Shown: positions 1 through 8,367 of the stretch, in pieces
How the letters are laid out: each line of letters begins with the position of its first letter
Position numbering within the stretch: position 1 is the first letter of the stretch
Assembly: GCA_000702025.1 (NCBI GenBank)
Contig: JNKJ01000006.1
Coordinates: forward strand, 298,803 to 362,802
Source of the DNA: Blautia schinkii DSM 10518
Lineage (GTDB): Bacteria; Bacillota; Clostridia; Lachnospirales; Lachnospiraceae
Reading direction: 5' to 3'
Length of the DNA stretch: 64,000 nucleotides
Translations under genes and position numbers: made by a program
Notes under the pieces: generated by a model
What the model was told of the DNA's origin: nothing
Seen by the model: the letters and a program-made list of their open reading frames with translations, nothing else
Databases searched by the model: none

Positions 1-522
1 AATATGGGAGAAAACGGCGTGTATCTGGCGCTCCTCATAAGCGAAGTGCTGACACTGGGTGTGATGGCGCTGATAACCCGGGGAGATTTTCTAAAGCTGC
101 CGGCATCGGATATCCCGGCCGAACAGATTTACCAGACGCTGCTGGTCAATGAGGAGGCGAATATCGTTGCCCTCAATGAATCAATTGAAGCCTTTTGTGA
201 CAGGAACGGGATCAGTAAGAAAAAACAGTATTACATACAGCTCTGTATTGAGGAGATTGCCGTTAATATCATTAAATACGGCTTTAAGGATGGTAAAAAG
301 CATTATATCGATATCCGTATCGTGGCGGATGAGCGTGTGCTTTTAAATATCCGGGATGATGCCATCCAGTTTGACCCCACGGCGAAAAAGGATGCGGATG
401 TGACTGGCGGTGTGGAGGACAGGGATATCGGCGGCCTTGGGATCTATCTTGTTAAGAAGGTTGCGGAGGAGTTCAGCTATAAGCGGGTCATTGGTTTTAA
501 TAATCTTCATATTGTACTTTAG
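1..522 (+). CDS. C-terminal part of a membrane protein fused to a GHKL/RsbW-like ATPase domain (partial)
   Basis: The reading frame is open from the first base, so the gene starts upstream of the window. The first ~25 visible residues are a hydrophobic helix followed by a short linker. Residues ~45-172 form a HATPase_c_2 (RsbW/SpoIIAB-like) domain with an N-box (CIEEIAVNIIKYGF), a degenerate G1 (IRDDAIQFDP) and a G2 box (DIGGLGIYLVKK). In this family the domain binds ATP and either phosphorylates an anti-sigma antagonist or sequesters a sigma factor. The preceding helix suggests the last membrane segment of a polytopic protein; a MATE-like transporter body is my guess and cannot be seen here. 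It is followed at 615 by a SpoIIE-type phosphatase, the usual functional opposite of such kinases. Confidence 0.8.
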   Translation, partial: NMGENGVYLALLISEVLTLGVMALITRGDFLKLPASDIPAEQIYQTLLVNEEANIVALNESIEAFCDRNGISKKKQYYIQLCIEEIAVNIIKYGFKDGKKHYIDIRIVADERVLLNIRDDAIQFDPTAKKDADVTGGVEDRDIGGLGIYLVKKVAEEFSYKRVIGFNNLHIVL

Positions 523-614
523 AGGGCACAGGTTGATGGTATTTTTCGGAAAGGCTTCCATGGCAGATCGGATGATTTGCGGCAGGCTTTATGACAGACG
601 AGGAGGTATAGAGA

Positions 615-2576
615 ATGCAGGCAATGATGAGCGCGGTGCGCGATAAAAAGAACTGGATACGGCTTATAATGTCCGCTGTTTTGTTTTTGGCGGTGGCGCT
701 GCCTTTTAGAAAGCTTCTTTCGCTGATGCCGGGGATCACGGAGATACGGCCGGCGAATGTGATTCCTCCGGTGCTGGGGCTGATATGGGGTCCGGCTGCG
801 GCTTTTGGCATTGCCATCGGAAACTTGATTTCCGATATCCTGTCCGGGAGCAATGTCTTTGTCTGTACAACAGGATTTATCGCAAACTTTATCTATGCCT
901 TCCTGCCCTATAAGCTGTGGTATTCCTTCCGGGTGGATGAGACGGACGTATATCCTACCCTTGGCAGCGTTAAAAAGATTTTGAAATATATCTATGTCAT
1001 ACTTTTAGATTCTCTGGTGGTTACGGGGATGCTGTCCCTCATCTTTGAGACGGCTGGCTTTTCCGGCAGCGGCAGCTCTTATGCGCTGTTGTTCTTTAAT
1101 AACTTTGATTTCTCAGTGCTGCTGGGTGTGCCCATCCTCATCCTCCTGGCCCGGTACCGCCCGGATTACCATGTGCCGGATACCCGCAGGATAAAGCCCG
1201 GGAGCTACCTGTTTTTCGACATCCTGCTGTTTATAGCGGCTGGCATGGGGCTTTTGTGGTTTGGAATCTCCTTTATGATGGGTGCGCCGGTGGAGAGCCA
1301 TACGGCTGCGGCGCTGCTGGTGGTTGCCATAGGCTTATCGCTGTCCTCTCTTGCAAAGCCCTTTAATTTTGACCTGAAGCCCCAGAGGCAGAACACAAGG
1401 GAGGTACGGACTACCATTAAGACTAAGGTGGTCATCGGTTTCCTCATGCTGTCAGTCATATTTATCGCATTTGTGGGGGTGACGGCCTACAATTCCAGGA
1501 CTGGTGCAGACGCGCTGGCTCACTGGAGTTATGTGTACCGGACGGTGGGGCTGGCCATTAACATGATATTTGCCGTTGCTATTGTATTTCTATGGTATGT
1601 GGAGCGTAATATCGTTGACCCGTTGGAGCGGCTTTCGGAAAATGTCCGGGAATTTGCTGCACAGCCGGCGGATTCCGGCCAGATCCCAACGCCCAGGCTG
1701 ACTCAGATCGATACCGGCGATGAAATCACGCTGCTGGCGGATTCCTGCAACTCAATGATGCAGGATATTACAGCCTACATGCATGATCTGAGGGCCGTTA
1801 CCGCAGAAAAAGAGCGTATCGGCGCAGAGCTGTCGGTGGCGACCCAGATACAGGCATCCATGCTGCCGTGCATTTTCCCGGCATTCCCCGGACGTCCGGA
1901 ATTTGACATATATGCCACCATGACCCCGGCCAAGGAGGTGGGCGGCGACTTCTATGACTTTTTCCTGGTGGATGACGACCACCTGGCTATGGTCATTGCC
2001 GACGTATCCGGCAAGGGTGTTCCGGCGGCTTTGTTCATGGTCATTGCCAAGACATTGATCAAAAACTATACACAGACCGGACTTTCGCCCAAGGGAGTCC
2101 TGGAAAACGCCAACAACCAGCTTTGTGAAAATAACGAAGCGCAGATGTTCGTCACGGTGTGGCTCGGCATCCTGACCATTTCCACGGGCTGTGTCATCTG
2201 CGCCAATGCGGGCCATGAGTATCCGGCGGTGAAACACGGGGATGGCAGCTATGAGCTTCTGAAGGATAAGCACGGTTTTGTACTGGCCGGTATGGAGAAT
2301 GCCCGTTATCGGGAGTACGAGCTTAAGCTTGACCCCGGGGACTGTCTGTATGTTTATACCGATGGTGTGGCGGAGGCTACGGATGCATCAGATACGCTTT
2401 TCGGAACAGAGCGGATGCTGGAATCGCTGAACCGGAATAAAGAGGCGTTACCCATGGAGCTGCTCCCCCAGGTTAAAAAGGATATCGACGCCTTTGTGGG
2501 AGATGCCCCCCAGTTTGATGATATTACTATGCTGTGCCTGAGGTTCGGGAAACAGATGAAGGAGGAAATGTCATGA
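615..2576 (+). CDS. SpoIIE-family PP2C phosphatase with N-terminal multi-pass membrane domain and HAMP
   Basis: The protein has 653 aa. Residues ~15-250 contain several hydrophobic helices; the segment around GIAIGNLISDILSG resembles the substrate-binding (S) components of ECF vitamin transporters. Two further helices (~275-340) lead into a HAMP-like linker (~335-385, ERNIVDPLERLSENV) and a short coiled coil. The PP2C/SpoIIE domain (~410-645) keeps the metal-binding acidic residues in GGDFYDFF, ADVSGKG and QFDDITML. The family dephosphorylates STAS-domain anti-sigma antagonists. The start at 615 follows a GAGGAGG box. The stop overlaps the next start (ATGA), so it is translationally coupled to an RsbW-like ATPase. 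No STAS protein is visible nearby. The membrane domain is likely the signal sensor (inference). Confidence 0.9.
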   Translation: MQAMMSAVRDKKNWIRLIMSAVLFLAVALPFRKLLSLMPGITEIRPANVIPPVLGLIWGPAAAFGIAIGNLISDILSGSNVFVCTTGFIANFIYAFLPYKLWYSFRVDETDVYPTLGSVKKILKYIYVILLDSLVVTGMLSLIFETAGFSGSGSSYALLFFNNFDFSVLLGVPILILLARYRPDYHVPDTRRIKPGSYLFFDILLFIAAGMGLLWFGISFMMGAPVESHTAAALLVVAIGLSLSSLAKPFNFDLKPQRQNTREVRTTIKTKVVIGFLMLSVIFIAFVGVTAYNSRTGADALAHWSYVYRTVGLAINMIFAVAIVFLWYVERNIVDPLERLSENVREFAAQPADSGQIPTPRLTQIDTGDEITLLADSCNSMMQDITAYMHDLRAVTAEKERIGAELSVATQIQASMLPCIFPAFPGRPEFDIYATMTPAKEVGGDFYDFFLVDDDHLAMVIADVSGKGVPAALFMVIAKTLIKNYTQTGLSPKGVLENANNQLCENNEAQMFVTVWLGILTISTGCVICANAGHEYPAVKHGDGSYELLKDKHGFVLAGMENARYREYELKLDPGDCLYVYTDGVAEATDASDTLFGTERMLESLNRNKEALPMELLPQVKKDIDAFVGDAPQFDDITMLCLRFGKQMKEEMS

Positions 2577-2980
2577 AAGAACTGACAATCGATGCGGCTG
2601 TTGAGAATATAGCGAAGGTCACGGAGTTTGTGGACGGTCAGCTTGAGGAGCTGGGCTGTCCTATGAAGGCGCAGATGCAGATTGATATTGCCATTGATGA
2701 GCTGTTCAGCAATATTTCGCACTATGCCTATAACCCGGAGGTGGGCCCGGCAACGGTGCGGGTGGAGGTGGCGGACAATCCGATGTCCGTGGTCATCACC
2801 TTTATTGATAAGGGTGTGCCGTACGACCCGCTGGCAAAGGCGGACCCGGACATTACCCTTTCCGCAGAGGAGCGGGAAATTGGCGGTCTGGGAATCTATA
2901 TGGTGAAAAAGAGTATGGACGAGATTTCCTACGAATATAAGGATGGGCAGAATATACTGACGATTAAGAAGAGTATTTGA
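2573..2980 (+). CDS. RsbW/SpoIIAB-like serine kinase or anti-sigma ATPase
   Basis: The 135-aa product consists almost entirely of a HATPase_c_2 domain: N-box IDIAIDELFSNISHYAY, G1 FIDKGVPYDPL, G2 REIGGLGIYMVKKSMDE. The start at 2573 is chosen over an in-frame ATG upstream because it has a GGAGGA box 5-10 bases before it and overlaps the phosphatase stop. Family members act as soluble kinases/anti-sigma factors in partner-switching modules. Together with the phosphatase and the ATPase at the window start, this gives two kinase-like proteins per phosphatase. Next downstream is a peptide-exporter adaptor, so the module probably controls or responds to peptide export (inference). Confidence 0.9.
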   Translation: MKELTIDAAVENIAKVTEFVDGQLEELGCPMKAQMQIDIAIDELFSNISHYAYNPEVGPATVRVEVADNPMSVVITFIDKGVPYDPLAKADPDITLSAEEREIGGLGIYMVKKSMDEISYEYKDGQNILTIKKSI

Positions 2981-2994
2981 GAGGCAGGGTGAAA

Positions 2995-3564
2995 ATGAGC
3001 GGACAACTATTTCGTAAATCGAGCATAGAACGGATTTCTTCGCCCGAACAGCTGAATGATTACGTGCATGTGTCCAGTCCGGGCGTGTGGACGGTTCTTT
3101 CCGGCATTGCCGTTTTGCTTATAGGCATATGTGTATGGGGGATTTTCGGCCGCCTGGAAACTAAGCTTGCTGTTGCGGGCGTATGCGGGGAAGGTGTATT
3201 TACCTGCTACGTCAGGGAAAAGGATATCGGTGATGTGCAGGCGGGTATGGAAATAGAGGTGTCAGGAAAGAAGTATGTCGTTTCAGATATTAGTGAAGTA
3301 CCTCTGGAAATCAGCGGGGAGATGGATTCCTACCTGCTTCATGTGGGGGACTTCCGGCCCGGAGAATGGGTGTACGAGGTCAGGGCGGATGCAGTAAGGA
3401 GGGTCGCAGAGGGGTCAGATGACGTAAGGGCCGCTGCAATGTGGCCGGATGACGCAAGGGTGGATGCAGTAAGACCGGAAGAAGAAGCAGCGGTTGCGGA
3501 CGGTATTTATGAGGCGTCTATCATAACAGAGAGTGTTTCCCCCATGTCGTTTATCTGGAATTAA
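2995..3564 (+). CDS. Short HlyD-like membrane-fusion adaptor of an NHLP-type exporter
   Basis: The 189-aa product has an N-terminal cytosolic stretch containing the phrase SSPEQLNDYVHV, typical of NHLM/NHLP HlyD-type secretion proteins. One transmembrane helix follows (~residues 30-52), then a biotinyl-lipoyl/beta-barrel-like external part. Known NHLP adaptors are usually roughly twice as long, so this one lacks most of the coiled-coil hairpin. The external domain carries an odd repetitive stretch (DNA ~3386-3480) with repeated Asp-Asp/Ala-Arg/Val-Arg phrases. ATG 2995 is preferred to an upstream TTG (2977) that would overlap the previous stop. It lies just before the two ABC exporter genes, so it should couple them to the cell envelope. 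Confidence 0.75.
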   Translation: MSGQLFRKSSIERISSPEQLNDYVHVSSPGVWTVLSGIAVLLIGICVWGIFGRLETKLAVAGVCGEGVFTCYVREKDIGDVQAGMEIEVSGKKYVVSDISEVPLEISGEMDSYLLHVGDFRPGEWVYEVRADAVRRVAEGSDDVRAAAMWPDDARVDAVRPEEEAAVADGIYEASIITESVSPMSFIWN

Positions 3565-3600
3565 TTTATCTGAGATTGGTGTAGAGATTGATGGAGATAT

Positions 3601-5778
3601 ATGGAGAAAAAAATGAGGCAGCCAATAACGGGCGGCGTGGCAAGGGTTCCGGTTGTCATGCAGATGGAAGCGCTGGAATGCGGCGCGGCGTCGCTTACTA
3701 TGATTCTTGCTTATTATGAAAAATGGATTCCCCTGGAGCAGGTCCGTGCAGACTGCGGGGTCTCACGCGACGGCTCCAATGCGAAGAATATCCTGAAGGC
3801 AGCGCGGGGTTATGGACTTAAGGCCGGAGGCTACCGCTATGAGCCGGAGAGTTTGAAAAAAACAGGAAGCTTTCCGTGTATTGTCCACTGGAATTTTAAT
3901 CATTTTGTGGTGCTGAATGGATTTAAGGGAAATAAGGTGTATCTCAATGACCCGGCTAAGGGAAGCTATGCTGTCTCCATGGAGGAATTTGACCAGGCCT
4001 TTACAGGTATCTGTCTGATGTTTGAGCCATCGGAGGACTTTGTGCCGGAAGGAAAACAGAAAAGTATGTTTTCCTTTGCGGCAAAGCGGTTAAAGGGGGC
4101 GGGAAGCGCCATTGCCTTTGTAATCCTGACGACCCTGATCACATCCCTGCTTGGGATTATCAACCCTGTTTTTTCCAGGGTATTTCTTGACAGGCTGCTG
4201 ACAGAAGAAAATCCTCAATGGGTGGTCCCTTTTCTCTTTTTGCTTGGGGGGATAGGTGTGATCCAGCTTGCAGCTGAGTGGATTCAGGAGGTGTATTCCC
4301 TGAAAATTGACGGTAAGCTTTCTGCTGTGGGCAGTACAGGCTTTATGTGGAAGGTGCTGCGTCTGCCTATGGAATTTTTTTCTCAGCGGATGGCCGGGGA
4401 TATCCAGCAAAGGCAGGAGATGAATGCCGCTGTCTCAAAGAAGCTTGTGGATACCTTTGCACCGCTGGCCCTCCATACGGTAATGCTGGTCTTTTATTTC
4501 ATGGTAATGGTGCGGTACAGCTTAAGTCTGACCTTGATAGGACTTGGCTCGATTGTGCTCAATCTGCTGGTATCAGGAATCATCTCGAAAAAAAGAATCA
4601 ATATTACCCGCGTACAGATGCGTGACGCAGGAAGGCTTGCGGGAGCTACGGTTGCAGGAATCGAGATGATCGAGACTATTAAGGCGAGCGGAGCGGAAAA
4701 CGGCTATTTTGAAAAGTGGTCCGGCTATCAGGCAAGCGTAAACACGCAGGAGGTTAAGTTTATCCGGTTAAATCAATATCTAGGAATGCTTCCTGGGCTG
4801 ATATCGTCCCTCTCGAATACGGCGGTTTTGATAATCGGTGTGTACATTACCATGCACGGGGATTTTACGATAGGTATGATCATGGCGTTTCAGGGCTTTC
4901 TGAGCTCTTTTACTGAACCTGCGGAGACTCTGATCGAGGCGGGGCAGACACTGCAGGAGATGCGGACGCAGATGGAGCGTGTGGAGGATGTGATGGAATA
5001 CCCCACAGATGTGGGCTTTCATGACGACGTGCCCGGGGAGGATGTGGAATACGACAAGCTGTCGGGTAATGTGGAGCTGAGGAAAGTGACGTTTGGTTAT
5101 TCCCGGCTTGAGGAGCCTTTGATAAAGGATTTTTGTCTTTCTATCAAGCGGGGGGACAGGATTGCTCTTGTGGGAACCTCCGGCTGTGGAAAATCCACGA
5201 TTTCCAAACTCATTTCAGGCTTGTACAGTCCTTGGAGCGGCGAGATCCTGTTTGACGAAAAGCCAATCGGGGAGATTGACCGCAGCATCTTTACAGGCTC
5301 TCTGGCGGTTGTGGATCAGGAAATCATTTTGTTTGAGGATACCATCGGGAATAACATTAAGATGTGGGACAGCTCCATTGAGGATTTTGAGATGATCATG
5401 GCAGCCCGTGACGCGCAGCTCCACGAGGATATCATGCAGCGCGACGGCGGTTATAGCTGCCGGATTACGGAGGGCGGCAGAGACTTTTCGGGCGGACAGA
5501 GACAGCGCATGGAGATTGCCCGTGTGCTTGCCCAGGATCCGACCATCATTATTCTTGACGAAGCAACCTCGGCTCTTGATGCAAAAACAGAATATGACGT
5601 TGTGAAGTCCATTAAGGACAGAGGGATTACCTGCATTGTGATCGCCCACCGTCTTTCCACGATCCGGGACTGCGATGAGATCATTGTTCTTGACAAGGGA
5701 GAGGCAGTGGAAAGAGGAAGGCATGAGGAGCTGTTCGCAAAGGGCGGACTTTATACACAGCTTGTTACCAATGAGTGA
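3601..5778 (+). CDS. NHLP-family peptide export ABC transporter with C39 peptidase domain
   Basis: The 725-aa protein has three parts. The N-terminal C39 peptidase (~1-140) keeps the catalytic Cys27 (MEALECGAASL), His101 (NHFVVL) and Asp117 (LNDPAKG). A six-helix ABC membrane domain (~160-460) follows, then a nucleotide-binding domain with Walker A GTSGCGKST (Lys531), signature FSGGQRQR, Walker B IIILDEATSALD and an H-loop (AHRLST). Such PCAT proteins cut double-glycine leaders and export the mature peptide. A double-glycine protein is encoded at 9838, about 4 kb downstream, and is the likely cargo (inference). No clear ribosome binding site directly precedes 3601. Confidence 0.95.
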   Translation: MEKKMRQPITGGVARVPVVMQMEALECGAASLTMILAYYEKWIPLEQVRADCGVSRDGSNAKNILKAARGYGLKAGGYRYEPESLKKTGSFPCIVHWNFNHFVVLNGFKGNKVYLNDPAKGSYAVSMEEFDQAFTGICLMFEPSEDFVPEGKQKSMFSFAAKRLKGAGSAIAFVILTTLITSLLGIINPVFSRVFLDRLLTEENPQWVVPFLFLLGGIGVIQLAAEWIQEVYSLKIDGKLSAVGSTGFMWKVLRLPMEFFSQRMAGDIQQRQEMNAAVSKKLVDTFAPLALHTVMLVFYFMVMVRYSLSLTLIGLGSIVLNLLVSGIISKKRINITRVQMRDAGRLAGATVAGIEMIETIKASGAENGYFEKWSGYQASVNTQEVKFIRLNQYLGMLPGLISSLSNTAVLIIGVYITMHGDFTIGMIMAFQGFLSSFTEPAETLIEAGQTLQEMRTQMERVEDVMEYPTDVGFHDDVPGEDVEYDKLSGNVELRKVTFGYSRLEEPLIKDFCLSIKRGDRIALVGTSGCGKSTISKLISGLYSPWSGEILFDEKPIGEIDRSIFTGSLAVVDQEIILFEDTIGNNIKMWDSSIEDFEMIMAARDAQLHEDIMQRDGGYSCRITEGGRDFSGGQRQRMEIARVLAQDPTIIILDEATSALDAKTEYDVVKSIKDRGITCIVIAHRLSTIRDCDEIIVLDKGEAVERGRHEELFAKGGLYTQLVTNE

Positions 5779-5894
5779 GATTGGGCAGGCGCCGTTGAGA
5801 ATGTGCGTTGAGGTGACCGACGTGGGAGCAGGGTAAGAAATCAGAGAGGGATTAGATTGGAATACGGATATGAGTAGGACAAGGATGATAGCGC

Positions 5895-8108
5895 ATGGGA
5901 TGGTTTGACGAACAGATCAGGCAGAGAAAACAGAATGACAACGACGTCTTTGAGGAATCCTTTTCCAATATTGCGGGCGCAGTTATGGGAGGGCGCGTAT
6001 CCGACGCGTTAAACGATTCAAGGCAGACCGCTCAGGACGCAATCGGGGAAATGCTGAAATATTATCATGTAAAGCCCCGGGAGGTGCCGGATAATATCGG
6101 GGATGTAAACGAGCAGTTAGAGTATCTACTGAGGCCCTACGGGATTATGCGCAGGTCAGTAAAGCTTGGACGCGGCTGGTTCCGGGATGCGGACGGGGCT
6201 ATGCTTGGTGTCCGCAAAGGAAGCGGGGCTGTCACGGCATTTATTCCCGCGGGATTTTCCGGCTATAGCTTTTTTGATGCGGAGACAGGAAAAAGAGTGA
6301 GACTTAACCGGGAAAACCAGGGAATGTTTGAGGAGGAGGCGATTGTTTTTTACAAGCCATTTCCATTAAAAAGTCTCAAGCTTTCGGATTTTATGCGCTA
6401 TATCGTAGAAACGCTTTCCCTGTGGGATTATGTGTGCGTGGCTGCGGCGACGCTTGCTGTTACGCTGATTGGGATGCTTTGCCCAAGGCTGTATAATATT
6501 CTTTTTTCTGAGGTGCTTGCATCCGGCAGTCTGAAGCTCCTGCTGTCTATTGCGGTGTTTATGGTCTGTGTTTCCGTGAGCGGTGTGATGGCGGAAGCGG
6601 TAAAGTCTCTGTTTATGGCGCGGATCAGCACGAAGCTGGATATTCACGTACAGGCTGCGGCCATGTCCAGGGTACTTTCTCTTCCGGCGGATTTCTTCAA
6701 GGACTACGGCTCAGGTGAACTGGCATCCCGGGTGGGATATATCAACATGCTCTGCAATATGCTGGTGTCCGTGGTGCTTTCCACCGGGCTGACGACACTT
6801 TTCTCACTGTTGTACCTGCCGCAGATATTCCTGTATGCACCTGCGCTTGTGATTCCGGCTCTGCTTATCATTGGGGCGACGTTTTTGTTCACTGTCTGCT
6901 CTGCCCTGGTGCAGATGAGAGTCAGCAGACAGCAGATGGAACTCTCTGTGAAGGAGGGTGGCATGTCATATGCTTTGATTTCCGGGGTGCAGAAAATAAA
7001 GCTTTCCGGGGCGGAGAAAAGGGCCTTCGCGCGTTGGGGAAATCTGTATGCGAAAAAGGCCAGGCTGATGTATGACCCGCCTGTTCTGGTCAAATCAGGT
7101 GATGTGATTCCTACGGCGATATCTCTTGCAGGAACGCTTGTTATGTACTATGTGTCTATAAAGGCAAGGGTTTCTGCGGCGGATTATTACGCCTTTAGTA
7201 CCGCCTATGGGATGCTTTCGGGGGCATTTATATCCCTTAGCTCTGTTACGCTTATGGCAGCGCAGATCAGGCCTGTGATGGAAATGGGGAAGCCGATTCT
7301 TAAGGCTGTTCCGGAAAATTCCGCTGATAAGCAGGTCATTACCAGGATAACAGGCGGGGTGGAGCTGAATAATGTTTCTTTCCGCTACAATAAGGGAATG
7401 CCGTTGGTTCTTGATAACCTTTCTCTTAAAATACGGCCCGGGCAGTATGTTGCAATTGTGGGAGCCACGGGCTGCGGAAAATCCACGCTCATGCGCATGA
7501 TGCTTGGCTTTGAGACGCCTCAGAAGGGGGCGGTATACTACGACGGGAAGGATTTGGCGTCTATAGATTTAAAATCGCTGAGGCGCCTGATTGGTGTGGT
7601 GATGCAGGATGGGAAGCTGTTTTCCGGGGATATTTTTTCTAATATCACGATTTCTGCGCCATGGCTGACTCTGGAGGACGCGTGGAGGGCTGCGGAGCTT
7701 GCGGGAATCGCAGAGGATATCCGGCGTATGCCTATGGGGATGAATACTATGATTACCGAGGGCTCGGGAGGGATTTCCGGCGGACAGAGGCAAAGGCTGA
7801 TGATTGCCCGTGCAATTGCTCCCAGGCCGAGGATTCTAATGTTTGATGAGGCTACGTCTGCGTTGGATAACCTGACGCAGAAAACGGTATCAAAATCGTT
7901 GGATGGCTTAAAGTGTACAAGGATTGTGATTGCGCACCGGTTGTCAACAATCAGGCAGTGTGACAGGATTATTGTGCTGGATAAGGGGAGGATTATTGAG
8001 GACGGTACGTATGAGGAATTGATGGGAAAAGGCGGGTTTTTCACGGGACTGGTGGAGAGACAGAGGTTGGATGATACGGAGTTTGTGGGGAAGACTACTT
8101 TGTTTTAG
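5895..8108 (+). CDS. NHLP-family peptide export ABC transporter permease/ATPase (no active peptidase)
   Basis: The 737-aa protein is the second half-transporter of the NHLP pair. The first ~170 residues do not carry the C39 catalytic motifs and are typical of the second NHLP subunit. A six-helix ABC transmembrane domain (~175-465) is followed by an ATPase domain with Walker A GATGCGKST (Lys529), signature ISGGQRQR, Walker B ILMFDEATSALD and H-loop AHRLST. It probably pairs with the peptidase-bearing transporter just upstream. The 116-bp gap between them contains no other gene. A strong stem (8115-8158) follows the stop. Confidence 0.93.
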   Translation: MGWFDEQIRQRKQNDNDVFEESFSNIAGAVMGGRVSDALNDSRQTAQDAIGEMLKYYHVKPREVPDNIGDVNEQLEYLLRPYGIMRRSVKLGRGWFRDADGAMLGVRKGSGAVTAFIPAGFSGYSFFDAETGKRVRLNRENQGMFEEEAIVFYKPFPLKSLKLSDFMRYIVETLSLWDYVCVAAATLAVTLIGMLCPRLYNILFSEVLASGSLKLLLSIAVFMVCVSVSGVMAEAVKSLFMARISTKLDIHVQAAAMSRVLSLPADFFKDYGSGELASRVGYINMLCNMLVSVVLSTGLTTLFSLLYLPQIFLYAPALVIPALLIIGATFLFTVCSALVQMRVSRQQMELSVKEGGMSYALISGVQKIKLSGAEKRAFARWGNLYAKKARLMYDPPVLVKSGDVIPTAISLAGTLVMYYVSIKARVSAADYYAFSTAYGMLSGAFISLSSVTLMAAQIRPVMEMGKPILKAVPENSADKQVITRITGGVELNNVSFRYNKGMPLVLDNLSLKIRPGQYVAIVGATGCGKSTLMRMMLGFETPQKGAVYYDGKDLASIDLKSLRRLIGVVMQDGKLFSGDIFSNITISAPWLTLEDAWRAAELAGIAEDIRRMPMGMNTMITEGSGGISGGQRQRLMIARAIAPRPRILMFDEATSALDNLTQKTVSKSLDGLKCTRIVIAHRLSTIRQCDRIIVLDKGRIIEDGTYEELMGKGGFFTGLVERQRLDDTEFVGKTTLF

Positions 8109-8114
8109 AACCTT

Positions 8115-8158
8115 CGAGGGGGCAATCTCAGAGTTGCGAAAGCCCGAATGCCCCCTCG
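8115..8158 (+). terminator. 10-bp perfect stem after the exporter genes, possible terminator
   Basis: CGAGGGGGCA (8115-8124) pairs perfectly with TGCCCCCTCG (8149-8158) across a 24-base loop, starting 7 bases after the exporter stop. There is no T-tract, so it is not a canonical intrinsic terminator. It may instead stabilise the mRNA 3' end. Confidence 0.5.
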
Positions 8159-8193
8159 AGCTCCCCCTGTTGGGCACGCTTGGTTGTGGTGGC

Positions 8194-8218
8194 GGGAAGG
8201 GGTTGGCGGGGAGTGGGG
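8194..8218 (+). other. Potential G-quadruplex on the + strand upstream of cstA
   Basis: Four runs of three or four G occur within 25 bases (8194-8196, 8199-8202, 8208-8211, 8215-8218) with loops of 2-5 bases, meeting the usual G3N1-7 rule. The surrounding 8160-8290 region is very G-rich on the + strand and carries no convincing gene. If transcribed, it would lie in the 5' leader of the CstA-like gene. Confidence 0.5.
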
Positions 8219-8312
8219 CGGCGGAAAGGGGTGGTATGACGTGATTTTTGTGGGGACGGGGAGGGATGAGTGATGTATTGTGTTATGTAATTGAGTGCGA
8301 TGAAATACGGTG

Positions 8313-8326
8313 TAATACATGTATTA
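8313..8326. promoter_or_regulatory. 14-bp perfect palindrome upstream of cstA
   Basis: TAATACATGTATTA is a perfect palindrome ending 41 bases before the CstA start. It has the size of an operator for a dimeric regulator. No regulator gene is adjacent, so its user is unknown. Confidence 0.4.
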
Positions 8327-8367
8327 TGGGTTGCTGGTGTGGGAATTTTGAATGGTGAGGTGGTTAT

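Noticed and set aside
2977-2994. Upstream TTG start for the HlyD-like gene
   Set aside because: It overlaps the preceding stop and has no ribosome binding site; ATG 2995 fits better.
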